Positions 1-7,297 of a stretch of DNA of 8,016 bases are shown in pieces (positions within the stretch are counted from its first letter, which is position 1; every line of letters begins with the position of its first letter). Below the pieces are notes generated by a model that made no database searches, had not been told where the DNA came from, and saw nothing but the letters and a program-made list of their open reading frames with translations. This DNA is from Bacillota bacterium (GTDB taxonomy: Bacteria > Bacillota > Clostridia > Lachnospirales > Anaerotignaceae), in assembly GCA_023413275.1 (NCBI GenBank), contig JAEZPX010000064.1, positions 1 to 8,016 of the forward strand, written 5' to 3'. Position numbers and translations under genes: made by a program.

Positions 1-2210
1 GCTTCTTCTACGCCTTCTGAAATGGTTTTTAAATTCAAACCTGTTGCCATCATGATGATAGCCTGAACAATCAAGAGAGCGTTTTCATCATATGCAATGG
101 AATCAATCAACTCTTTCGCAATTTTCAAGCGGTCGATATTATATTTTCGAATATAACTAAGGGAGGAATATCCTGTACCGAAGTCATCAATTGATATGCC
201 AATTCCCATCTCTTTCAAAAAATGAAATATATTTTCAATGGAACTTGCGGAAATCATTGCAACGCTTTCAGTAATTTCTAAGTCAATCCATTCCGCATGA
301 ATCTCTTCCGCCTTTATTTTTTCCTGTAACCATTCAATGAAACCGATATTTTTGATTTGGACAGGGGAAATATTAATACTCATTTTTAAATTCATGGAAT
401 AGGTCTCATTCCATTTTTTTATCTGAGAAAAAGCAGTTTCAGCAATCCATTCTCCCAAATGAATAATCATCCCTGTTTCCTCGGCAATGGGAATAAATTC
501 AGAGGGAGAGATAAGTCCTTTTTCTGGGTGATGCCAACGAATTAAGGCCTCCATACCAACGAGCTTTTGATTTTGGATATTGTATTGAGGTTGATAAAAC
601 AGCGTAAATTCTTTATTGAAATCAGCATTTTGCAGTAAAAACTCGATTTCCTGCTTTTTATTTATTTTATCAATAAAATTTCTATCAAAAAATAAATAGT
701 TGTTTTTATGATGACTTGATTTCACTTCATACATTGCAATATCTGCATATCGTATCAGAACATCTTTATCTATAGAATCTTCTGGATATAGGGTAATTCC
801 AATACTTGCCGTTAAAGTAAAGATGTAAGGAGAAATAGATATAGGCAATTGTAGTATTTCAAATAATTTATCTGCGAAGTCAGATATTTCTGATTTATCT
901 TCATAATTTTTAATGATTACGGCAAATTCATCTCCACCAATTCGAAAAGGTGTGCACTTCGGAGAGCAGAACGATGAAAAGCGGTTACCCAAAGCAGCCA
1001 AAACTTTATCTCCAATTGCATGTCCATAAGAGTCGTTGATGGGCTTAAATCGGTTTGCATCAATGTAGAGGAGTGCAAAATTTTTAACACCATTGGCTGA
1101 TATTAAATTGTCTAAATGATAAATCAGATATCTTCGGTTGTATAAACCTGTTAGGACATCACGGTTTGAGATTTCCTCTAAATTCCTATTCGCCAAATTT
1201 AATTCCTTTGTTCTTTCTGTGATTTGTTTCTCAAGATATTCATTGTTTTCTTTCTCTGTTTTCAGCATTAGCCGATCAAGCACATTAGCTCGAATATTTG
1301 TAGATAAAACCCAATAAATCATACATATCATGATCATTTGCATGTAAGCATTAAAGCTTAAATAGTCAATATAATAAAAGAATGAAAATAAGACAAGCAA
1401 CATGAATATCACTTTGTCGGGCTTTCTTAAATTCTCGGAGAGCTTTTTTTGTTTCTGATGTTTAAGGGGTGAAGGATGTACCATATCATAAAAGGTACCT
1501 AAGGAGAAAAGTACTAAGCATAGTATGTATGTAATATCCACCAGTGCATTTGCAGTATACTCGTTGTCTAAGCTAAGGAATGCATAATAAAAATCCGTCA
1601 TAGTGAAAATAAATATTCCTAATAGGATAAGTAATAGTCCGAATTCAATTTTCAAATTTTTCGAGATACAAATGATAAAAATTTCAGTTAAAATAAAAAA
1701 ATCTAGAAAGATATAAAAAACAATAAACCCATGATTAAAATTAAATAAATTCTTTATTTCCATATTGGAAAAAATGGTTGACCAAAGCAAAAGCATACCT
1801 AGTGAACAAAAAGCTAATATATCAATAATCAGTTGATAGATATTCCAGTTAATTTGACTTTTATAAATGTAATGCGTTAAGAAAATAGCGAAAAAAATAT
1901 TTGGAAATACATAAAGAGAATAGTAAAGGGGAATATACAATGGATTCGCTCTTACAAAATCCTCAGAAATGAACCACAAAAAATCTGCAAATCCCCATAT
2001 AAAACAGCAAAGCAATAATAAAATACCCTGTATTTTGTTGCTCCTCTTATCCAATATTGAAAGAAAAATGAATAAGGAAGATAATAATGCAATTCCGGGG
2101 GAAAGGACATCACTCCATAATTCATTTTTAAAGATAATGCTGGCTATGTAAAACAAAAAGGCAATAAGCAATGGATATACTAAAAAAAGACTCCTTTGAT
2201 AATTTTGCAT
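1..2210 (-). CDS. Membrane-bound GGDEF-EAL cyclic di-GMP signalling protein (C-terminus beyond left edge)
   Basis: The reading frame is open from the ATG at 2210 to the window edge (736 codons) and needs no frameshift. An AGGAGG at 2220-2225, 9 bases upstream, fixes the start. Residues 1-305 form about 9-10 hydrophobic helices (roughly 7-27, 36-54, 60-80, 93-113, 125-145, 160-182, 189-210, 216-240, 266-303), an integral-membrane input region I cannot name. A charged, coiled-coil-like linker (310-348) leads to a GGDEF domain from about 349 (NRDVLTGLYNRR) with intact RIGGDEF at 423-429, which should make c-di-GMP from two GTP. The RxxD product-inhibition site is absent (S416, C419). The EAL domain keeps EAL (E554), N613, the ExTE pair (E645, E648), DDFGTG (D675, D676), K696 and E732. 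However, the usual LKID reads LKIA (A698), so hydrolysis of c-di-GMP may be weakened. Roughly the last 60 residues are missing. It lies downstream of the chemoreceptor gene on the same strand, separated by possible terminator hairpins. Confidence 0.93.
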   Translation of the reverse strand, partial: MQNYQRSLFLVYPLLIAFLFYIASIIFKNELWSDVLSPGIALLSSLFIFLSILDKRSNKIQGILLLLCCFIWGFADFLWFISEDFVRANPLYIPLYYSLYVFPNIFFAIFLTHYIYKSQINWNIYQLIIDILAFCSLGMLLLWSTIFSNMEIKNLFNFNHGFIVFYIFLDFFILTEIFIICISKNLKIEFGLLLILLGIFIFTMTDFYYAFLSLDNEYTANALVDITYILCLVLFSLGTFYDMVHPSPLKHQKQKKLSENLRKPDKVIFMLLVLFSFFYYIDYLSFNAYMQMIMICMIYWVLSTNIRANVLDRLMLKTEKENNEYLEKQITERTKELNLANRNLEEISNRDVLTGLYNRRYLIYHLDNLISANGVKNFALLYIDANRFKPINDSYGHAIGDKVLAALGNRFSSFCSPKCTPFRIGGDEFAVIIKNYEDKSEISDFADKLFEILQLPISISPYIFTLTASIGITLYPEDSIDKDVLIRYADIAMYEVKSSHHKNNYLFFDRNFIDKINKKQEIEFLLQNADFNKEFTLFYQPQYNIQNQKLVGMEALIRWHHPEKGLISPSEFIPIAEETGMIIHLGEWIAETAFSQIKKWNETYSMNLKMSINISPVQIKNIGFIEWLQEKIKAEEIHAEWIDLEITESVAMISASSIENIFHFLKEMGIGISIDDFGTGYSSLSYIRKYNIDRLKIAKELIDSIAYDENALLIVQAIIMMATGLNLKTISEGVEE

Positions 2211-2219
2211 AAGGCATAT

Positions 2220-2225
2220 CCTCCT
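2220..2225 (-). promoter_or_regulatory. Ribosome binding site of the GGDEF-EAL gene
   Basis: On the minus strand this reads AGGAGG, a full Shine-Dalgarno match, 9 bases before the ATG at 2210. It decides the start: another ATG at 2217-2215 is out of frame and only 2 bases from the AGGAGG. Confidence 0.85.
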
Positions 2226-2244
2226 AGAGATATGATGGCTTAAA

Positions 2245-2268
2245 CCACTTCATTTATAAAAAAAGTGG
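2245..2268 (-). terminator. Small hairpin in the gap between the chemoreceptor and GGDEF-EAL genes
   Basis: CCACTT (2245-2250) pairs with AAGTGG (2263-2268) around a 12-base AT-rich loop. It is the second hairpin met by transcription leaving the chemoreceptor gene, and TTTAAG follows it on that strand. The short stem and poor U-tract make termination uncertain. It could instead lie in the leader of the GGDEF-EAL message. Confidence 0.25.
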
Positions 2269-2275
2269 ACTTAAA

Positions 2276-2306
2276 AGCTGCAAATACCGAATTGATATTT
2301 GCAGCT
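2276..2306 (-). terminator. Probable terminator hairpin after the chemoreceptor gene
   Basis: AGCTGCAAATA (2276-2286) and TATTTGCAGCT (2296-2306) form a perfect 11-bp stem with a 9-base loop, about 110 bases past the chemoreceptor stop. On the minus strand the stem is followed only by TTTAAG, a short U-tract, so termination may be partial and some read-through into the GGDEF-EAL gene is possible. Position and stem strength favour a terminator over chance pairing. Confidence 0.5.
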
Positions 2307-2346
2307 GATTGTATTGTTAGATTTTTTTCTATGGCACATGGGTGAA

Positions 2347-2385
2347 AAAATATGAAAGTCATAACTTGTTTTTAAATCATATTTT
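2347..2385. repeat. Inverted repeat downstream of the chemoreceptor stop
   Basis: AAAATATGA (2347-2355) is exactly complementary to TCATATTTT (2377-2385), with 21 bases between. The stem is almost pure A/T and no T-tract follows, so it is a weak hairpin in the 3' untranslated part of the chemoreceptor message and may be chance in AT-rich DNA. Confidence 0.25.
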
Positions 2386-2413
2386 ATCTTTTCCTGTGTT
2401 ACGAAAGGTCCAT

Positions 2414-4132
2414 TTACATAATAGAATCATCTAGCTTAAATTCTGAGATAAGATCATTTAATATATTGGATTGACCAGACAGCTCTTGGCTTGCTGCTGC
2501 ACTTTCCTCAGCGGTAGCAGCATTGGTTTGAACAACAGTAGAAATTTGCTCTATCCCTAAATTAATTTGTGCAATGGCTGCTGCTTGCTCCTGAGAGGCT
2601 TGGGCAATCTCTTCAATGAGAACAATGGCTTCGTTGGTAACATTGGCACTGTCAGCTAAGGAACCTGCAGTCTTTTCTGTAATCTGAGAACCATTTTTTA
2701 CAGCATGGATAGTTTTCTCAATCAAAATAGTTGTGTTTTTAGCGGCCTCAGCCGATTTCCCGGCAAGATTTCTTACCTCATCTGCAACAACTGCGAATCC
2801 TTTTCCTGCCGCCCCTGCACGGGCGGCTTCCACAGCGGCATTTAATGCAAGGATATTCGTTTGAAAAGCTATGTCGTCAATAATTTTTATGATTTTAGAA
2901 ATTTCCATTGACATAACTGATATGTCATTCATTGCTGCTGTCATTTCTCCCATTTGACCATTGCTTAGAGTCATTTCGTTCCCTGCGAACTCAGCCTTTT
3001 CCTGCGCAACTGTTGTATTTGCTGCATTCCTTTCAATATGTGCTGCTATCTCAGCAATAGATGCAGATAATTCTTCAATGGAACTTGCTTGTTCTGTAGC
3101 ACCCTGTGAAAGAGCCTGGGCGGCGTTAGCAACCTGTTCAGCACCACTATGAACTTGGTCAGCGGACTGGCTGATTTGCAGCAAGGTACCATTTAAGTTG
3201 TTAACAAGAATATCCATACTTTCTTTCAATTTTTTAAATTGGCCATTATATTCTCGATGCAACGTAACTTTTAAATCTCCCAAAGAAACCTTATGCAAGG
3301 CTTCAGCTATTTCATTAATATAGCCTTGGTAATTTTCCAATTGTTCAATGGTTAGACGAAAAGCCTTGGCAAGCTGCCCGATTTCATCCTTTGAATGAAG
3401 AGTAAGCTCCACGTTGAAATTACCTTCTGCTATTTGCTGTGCTGCAGAGGTAACCTTTTGAATAGGTCTGGCGATACCCCTGCTTATATAATAAGTAATG
3501 ATACCTACAAATAATAAAACCAAGGTAGCCAATGCAAGCACCATTTTTATCGTTGCTATCAGTCCATTGGTCAAAATACTATGTACATCTTCGATTGGAA
3601 TACCTACAAAATAAACACCAATGATCTGTTGCTTTCCATCATAGATGGGGCGGTAACTGGTCATATATTTGGTGCCAAGAATATCCGCTTCTCCCCAGAA
3701 GGTGTTGCCCTTAGTAACTTCTTCGTATGCCTTTCCTGCTGTATCAAGATTGGTACCGATCACGCGGTTTCCTTTATCATCTTTAATTGTAGTAATGATT
3801 CGTTGAAAATCACTGCCTTTTTTCACAAAGATTGTTGCAACAACATTCATTTCCTCGGAAAATTTATCAATATAGGCAAAGTTTCCTTCTAAAGGCTGTT
3901 GATTCAATCCGACTAAATCACTATTTGCATTTAAACTCAGTGTACCAAATTGTTCCTTAAGATAAGTTTCTAGCATGTTGTTTGAACTGGACAGCCTATC
4001 CTCAATTAAGGTGTTCATAATTTGTTCGGTATATTTAAAGCTCTCTGCTACCCCGATGAATCCGGTGAGTGATGACGAAATAATTACCAAAATCAGTATG
4101 GTAAAAATAAGTTTACTTTTGATGCTTTTCAA
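2414..4132 (-). CDS. Methyl-accepting chemotaxis protein with Cache-type sensor
   Basis: A complete 572-residue chemoreceptor. It spans the membrane twice (about 7-27 and 194-216) around an extracellular sensor (30-190). The sensor resembles the Cache_3/Cache_2 group: a conserved FxRIxTxxKDxxGxRxxGT stretch at 99-126, then GTKYMTSYRPIYD and IIGVYFVGIP at 153-179. A HAMP domain (about 213-267) and a second HAMP-like segment (about 270-316) lead to the MA signalling domain (about 330-560). Its hairpin tip, 418-452 (IAFQTNILALNAAVEAARAG, then GKGFAVVADEVRNLA), is the part that binds CheA and CheW in this family. Glu/Gln pairs in Ala/Ser/Thr-rich context near 346-354 and 541-549 look like CheR/CheB methylation sites. 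No C-terminal CheR-tethering pentapeptide is seen. The start is TTG at 4132, supported by AAGGAGG 7 bases upstream. The ligand cannot be predicted. Confidence 0.96.
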   Translation of the reverse strand: MKSIKSKLIFTILILVIISSSLTGFIGVAESFKYTEQIMNTLIEDRLSSSNNMLETYLKEQFGTLSLNANSDLVGLNQQPLEGNFAYIDKFSEEMNVVATIFVKKGSDFQRIITTIKDDKGNRVIGTNLDTAGKAYEEVTKGNTFWGEADILGTKYMTSYRPIYDGKQQIIGVYFVGIPIEDVHSILTNGLIATIKMVLALATLVLLFVGIITYYISRGIARPIQKVTSAAQQIAEGNFNVELTLHSKDEIGQLAKAFRLTIEQLENYQGYINEIAEALHKVSLGDLKVTLHREYNGQFKKLKESMDILVNNLNGTLLQISQSADQVHSGAEQVANAAQALSQGATEQASSIEELSASIAEIAAHIERNAANTTVAQEKAEFAGNEMTLSNGQMGEMTAAMNDISVMSMEISKIIKIIDDIAFQTNILALNAAVEAARAGAAGKGFAVVADEVRNLAGKSAEAAKNTTILIEKTIHAVKNGSQITEKTAGSLADSANVTNEAIVLIEEIAQASQEQAAAIAQINLGIEQISTVVQTNAATAEESAAASQELSGQSNILNDLISEFKLDDSIM

Positions 4133-4139
4133 GTTTTTT

Positions 4140-4146
4140 CCTCCTT
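4140..4146 (-). promoter_or_regulatory. Strong ribosome binding site before a TTG start
   Basis: On the minus strand this reads AAGGAGG, 7 bases before TTG at 4132. The match is near perfect and no in-frame ATG competes nearby, so the TTG is accepted as the start of the chemoreceptor. A TTG start would usually lower translation compared with ATG. Confidence 0.85.
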
Positions 4147-4189
4147 AAAACCACTATTGTCCATGTGTACGCTCTATTTCTTCATGTGC

Positions 4190-4220
4190 TTTATACTACC
4201 TTTTATACTTTAGTATAAAA
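4190..4220. promoter_or_regulatory. Palindrome plus half-site upstream of the chemoreceptor: operator candidate
   Basis: TTTTATACT (4201-4209) and AGTATAAAA (4212-4220) form a perfect 9-bp inverted repeat with a 2-base centre. A further half-site, TTTATACTA, lies at 4190-4198, one helical turn (12 bases) away in direct orientation. The block lies about 60-90 bases upstream of the chemoreceptor start, where a promoter or operator is expected. The sites also contain TATACT/TATAAA strings that could serve as -10 elements on the minus strand. It may bind a dimeric repressor or activator. No sigma-D (flagellar) promoter signature is evident. Confidence 0.4.
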
Positions 4221-4307
4221 AAGCAATTGACGTGTGAAAGAAATAATCTTAAGTAATAATAGATCATTTCTATTATAAACGATGTTTTTGGAAAAGTATA
4301 GATTAAT

Positions 4308-4335
4308 TTGCCTATACCTAAGATAGGATTATAAA
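4308..4335 (+). promoter_or_regulatory. Possible sigma-A promoter, distal, for the GGDEF/HD-GYP gene
   Basis: TTGCCT (4308-4313) and TATAAA (4330-4335) are separated by 16 bases, a fair vegetative promoter match. It would give a leader of about 170 bases. It is weaker as a proposal than the extended -10 element nearer the gene. Confidence 0.3.
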
Positions 4336-4416
4336 TGTAACTAACGCTTAAATAGTGTAAATCGTATTACAAAATATTGCAAAAGTTACAAATTTTCTTT
4401 ATTTTTACCATATTTT

Positions 4417-4425
4417 TGATATAAT
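4417..4425 (+). promoter_or_regulatory. Extended -10 promoter candidate for the GGDEF/HD-GYP gene
   Basis: TGATATAAT combines the TG of an extended -10 element with a perfect TATAAT (4420-4425). No good -35 hexamer is seen at the usual distance, which extended -10 promoters tolerate. Transcription would start near 4432 and give a leader of about 84 bases. Confidence 0.45.
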
Positions 4426-4434
4426 TATATTGAA

Positions 4435-4463
4435 TTTCTTCTGTTAAGAAATGCTTCATTTCT
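4435..4463 (+). repeat. Two overlapping, mutually exclusive hairpins in the 5' leader
   Basis: TTTCTT (4435-4440) can pair with AAGAAA (4446-4451), while AGAAATG (4447-4453) can pair with CATTTCT (4457-4463) across a 3-base loop. Both use 4447-4451, so only one can form. They lie directly after the proposed transcription start and 50 bases before the ribosome binding site. They might protect the 5' end or tune expression, but short AT stems like these can arise by chance. Confidence 0.25.
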
Positions 4464-4515
4464 ATATTTTGATAGATTTAAAAGTACCTTTTCTGATACT
4501 ATAGGGGGCAATCAA

Positions 4516-7116
4516 ATGGGTGGTTTAAGAAACAGTGTTGTTAAAAAAATTGGATTGACAATATTTCTATTTATCTTTCTGTTGTTTATCATATATTATA
4601 ATTTTTTGAATGTTCAAATTAAAGATCAATTGGAACAAAAAGGCATGGAGCAGCTTAGTAAAGAGTCTGAAAATATTTGTTCCGAGATTGAGATCTTTTT
4701 GCAGAAATATATTTTGATTGTTGAACAAGCCAAGGATAATGAGGAATTTATTCAAATAGCAAAAGAGGTGAAAGACCGTCGTCAAAAAAGAGTAAACCCT
4801 TTATATGGGAAAGTGACCAAACAGCTTGAAAACATTCATGGTTTGGATCAAAATATTGCTCAGGTATATATAGCACTAGCATTGAAAAACGAAGATGACT
4901 TAATTACAAATCTATATGATTATGATATGGATCCCAATTATGATTTATCAAAGAGAGAATGGTATCTGAATACGATTGAACAAGATAAAACCACAATTAC
5001 AGCCCCTTATGTAGATATGATTTCTAATAAAACTGCAATAACCATAGCAACACCCTTGAAGGATAACAATGAAATAGTGGGAGCATTTGGATTGGATATT
5101 TTAATGGAAAATATTCATTTAATTATGGAAAATTATAATAAAGAAACCGAAGCAGATATTGATTTAATATACGATTCCGGACTCATACTGTATAATGCAA
5201 AGAGCAGGGGATCCTTTCAACGAACCAATGATTACATACAGGATATACTCCCTCCGGAATTGGTTGCTGAAGTTCTATCAGGAAAAAGCGGGGTATCACA
5301 ATACACTTATGAAGGACAGGAAAAATATTTAGCTTATTTTCCAGTGAAAGATACCAATATAATTGTAGTAACAGATATATTGCGTTCAAAAATACTAGCA
5401 CCTATCCATAAATTTATACTGATGAACTTGTGTATTTTAATTTTAATTATCATATTGTTATCTTTGGTTTTATTGATATTGAGAAATCATTTTTCAACTC
5501 CTCTTATAAAAATTTGTGAAGAGATGAATCATTTTTCTAAGAATGGCTCTATCTCTCTGCCCCCAAAATATTTGGTAAGAAAAGATGAAATTGGTGTCTT
5601 ATCAAAAGGAATTATTTATATGCTGAATGAAATTTCTAGCTATATTTTGAAATTGGAAGAAAAAAATCAAGACTTATTTGATGCAAAGGAAACCATAAAT
5701 AAGGAAAGGTTGTTGTTCAAAACCACGATTCATTCTCTGGGGGATGGAGTCATATCTACAGACGCAATGGGTAATATTTTAATTATGAATGATGTGGCAG
5801 AAAAATTGACAGGTTGGAGTTTAAAGGATGCCCTAGGTATGCCTTTTGAAACGGTATTTCATATTGTAGATGAAAATACCAGGGAAAAGTGTATTACTCC
5901 TATACAAAATGTAGAGGAATGCAAAGAACATAATGAGTCAGATAAAAATGTTTTATTGATAAAAAAGAATGGTGAAGAGATAGCCATTGAAGAATGTGCT
6001 GCGCCAATTTTGGATGATGGGGGAAATATTAAGGGTTTAGTTGTTGTTTTTAGGGACTATACAGATAAGAAGGAAAAACAGGCAAGAATATCCTATTTAA
6101 GTTCCCATGACCAATTGACGGGACTCTATAACAGGCATTTTTTTGAAAATGAGATAAACAGGTTTGAGCAAGAAGCGGTTATTCCTTTATCTTTGGCTCT
6201 TATTGATGTGAATGGTCTAAAGCTGATTAATGATGCCTTTGGTCATCAAGTTGGGGATAAGTTATTACAAATGGTATCCAAAGTGTTGGTAGATATTTGC
6301 AGAAAGGATGATATCATTTGCCGTATTGGCGGAGATGAATTTGTTATCTTACTTCCAAAAACAGATCATCAAGAAACAGAGCTTGTGACAAAAAGAATAG
6401 ATCATAAAATATCAAATCAAAGGCTCAATAATACAATGGTTTCGGTTTCCATTGGTTGGGCAACCAAGACAACCTTAGATCAGAAAATTATGGAAACTTA
6501 CTTAAAAGCGGAAAAAGATATGTATCGACGTAAACTAATTGAAAGTCAGCAAATGAAAGAAACTACTATACAAACCATCATACATACTTTGCATGAAAAG
6601 GATCCTAGGGAGAAGATGCACTCTGAAAATGTTGGTGATATGAGTAAAAGGATCGGTGAAGCATTACAGTTGAATCAAGAGCTTATACAGGAAATTGAAA
6701 TGGCAGGATTTTTGCATGATATTGGAATGATAGCCATTGATAGGGGAATTTTGGAGAAGCAGGATAGATTAACCCCTTCTGAGTATGAAATCATTAAACG
6801 ACACGCTGAAGTTGGGTATCACATACTAAAGTCGGTCGACACATTTGCCTATTTATCGGACTATATTTTGGCACATCATGAGCGTTGGGATGGAACAGGT
6901 TATCCAAGAGGGTTAAAAGGCAAAGAAATACCGTTGGTTTCCAGAATTATTATGGTTGCCGGTTCCTATGAAGCTATGACATCGGAGCGTGTATATAGGT
7001 CTGCTTTTAGCAAAGAAGAAGCTGTGCAGGAGCTGATTCGTTGTTCAGGTACTCAGTTCGATCCTAATATTGTACAAGTGTTTTTGAGTATTTTGAAAAG
7101 AAATGAATGTCAATAA
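4516..7116 (+). CDS. Cache-HAMP-PAS-GGDEF-HD-GYP membrane receptor of cyclic di-GMP metabolism
   Basis: A complete 866-residue protein. AGGGGG at 4503-4508, 7 bases upstream, supports the ATG. TM1 (about 12-30) and TM2 (300-322) flank an extracellular double Cache domain. Its residues Y142, R147, W149, Y150, Y165, D167 and D194 match the amino-acid-binding motif of PctA-type dCache_1 sensors, so the likely signal is an amino acid or related amine. HAMP (about 323-376), a short coiled coil and a PAS domain (about 402-515) follow. The GGDEF domain starts near 530 (SHDQLTGLYNR). It has DVNGLKLINDAFGH, intact GGDEF (605-609) and an RxxD inhibition site (R596, D599), so it should be an active, feedback-controlled diguanylate cyclase. 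The HD-GYP domain (about 684-866) keeps H702, HD (734-735), H763, HHERWDGTGYP (787-797), but HDIGK is HDIGM (M738) and the late Asp ligand is G816. Phosphodiesterase activity is therefore doubtful. It is divergent from the chemoreceptor gene. Confidence 0.95.
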   Translation: MGGLRNSVVKKIGLTIFLFIFLLFIIYYNFLNVQIKDQLEQKGMEQLSKESENICSEIEIFLQKYILIVEQAKDNEEFIQIAKEVKDRRQKRVNPLYGKVTKQLENIHGLDQNIAQVYIALALKNEDDLITNLYDYDMDPNYDLSKREWYLNTIEQDKTTITAPYVDMISNKTAITIATPLKDNNEIVGAFGLDILMENIHLIMENYNKETEADIDLIYDSGLILYNAKSRGSFQRTNDYIQDILPPELVAEVLSGKSGVSQYTYEGQEKYLAYFPVKDTNIIVVTDILRSKILAPIHKFILMNLCILILIIILLSLVLLILRNHFSTPLIKICEEMNHFSKNGSISLPPKYLVRKDEIGVLSKGIIYMLNEISSYILKLEEKNQDLFDAKETINKERLLFKTTIHSLGDGVISTDAMGNILIMNDVAEKLTGWSLKDALGMPFETVFHIVDENTREKCITPIQNVEECKEHNESDKNVLLIKKNGEEIAIEECAAPILDDGGNIKGLVVVFRDYTDKKEKQARISYLSSHDQLTGLYNRHFFENEINRFEQEAVIPLSLALIDVNGLKLINDAFGHQVGDKLLQMVSKVLVDICRKDDIICRIGGDEFVILLPKTDHQETELVTKRIDHKISNQRLNNTMVSVSIGWATKTTLDQKIMETYLKAEKDMYRRKLIESQQMKETTIQTIIHTLHEKDPREKMHSENVGDMSKRIGEALQLNQELIQEIEMAGFLHDIGMIAIDRGILEKQDRLTPSEYEIIKRHAEVGYHILKSVDTFAYLSDYILAHHERWDGTGYPRGLKGKEIPLVSRIIMVAGSYEAMTSERVYRSAFSKEEAVQELIRCSGTQFDPNIVQVFLSILKRNECQ

Positions 7117-7183
7117 TTCATAGATAAACATAGGGGAAGATTGACATATAAGCAGGTATTTCAGCCCTAATTATTTTATGAGA

Positions 7184-7202
7184 ATAAAACGAAATGTTTT
7201 AT
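7184..7202 (+). terminator. Weak hairpin downstream of the GGDEF/HD-GYP gene
   Basis: ATAAAAC (7184-7190) pairs with GTTTTAT (7196-7202) around GAAAT, about 70 bases past the stop. No T-run follows on the plus strand, so it is at best a poor terminator or a 3'-end-stabilising hairpin. Confidence 0.25.
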
Positions 7203-7297
7203 CCGTATTAAAGGCTTGTGCTGTTAACTTTTAAATTATATAGGGAAAATTACTTAAATAATTCCTTTTTATAAACATATTTGGTATTTTATTGAAT

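Noticed and set aside
1969..2151. 60-codon plus-strand open frame
   Set aside because: It lies antisense inside the membrane region of the GGDEF-EAL gene, has no ribosome binding site, and its composition simply mirrors the opposite strand.
1..2210. Frameshift or pseudogene in the GGDEF-EAL gene
   Set aside because: The start, GGDEF, EAL, DDFGTG and EGVE motifs all fall in one frame without stops. The gene is cut only by the window edge.
2211..2413. Operon of chemoreceptor and GGDEF-EAL genes as a firm call
   Set aside because: They share a strand, but the 203-base gap and the 11-bp hairpin at 2276-2306 argue for separate or attenuated transcription.
2961..3152. 63-codon plus-strand open frame
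   Set aside because: It is antisense to the strongly conserved signalling domain of the chemoreceptor; its Ala/Ser-rich product is the shadow of that domain's codons.
3581..3892. 103-codon plus-strand open frame
   Set aside because: It lies fully inside the Cache sensor of the chemoreceptor on the other strand, with no ribosome binding site and no family resemblance.
4356..4371. TGTAA-N6-TTACA inverted repeat as an operator
   Set aside because: Five-base arms in very AT-rich DNA are expected by chance, and no second copy or promoter overlap supports it.
4567..4785. 72-codon minus-strand open frame, with a similar one at 5183-5401
   Set aside because: Both are antisense to the membrane and Cache region of the 866-residue receptor, where AT-rich hydrophobic codons leave the other strand open by chance.
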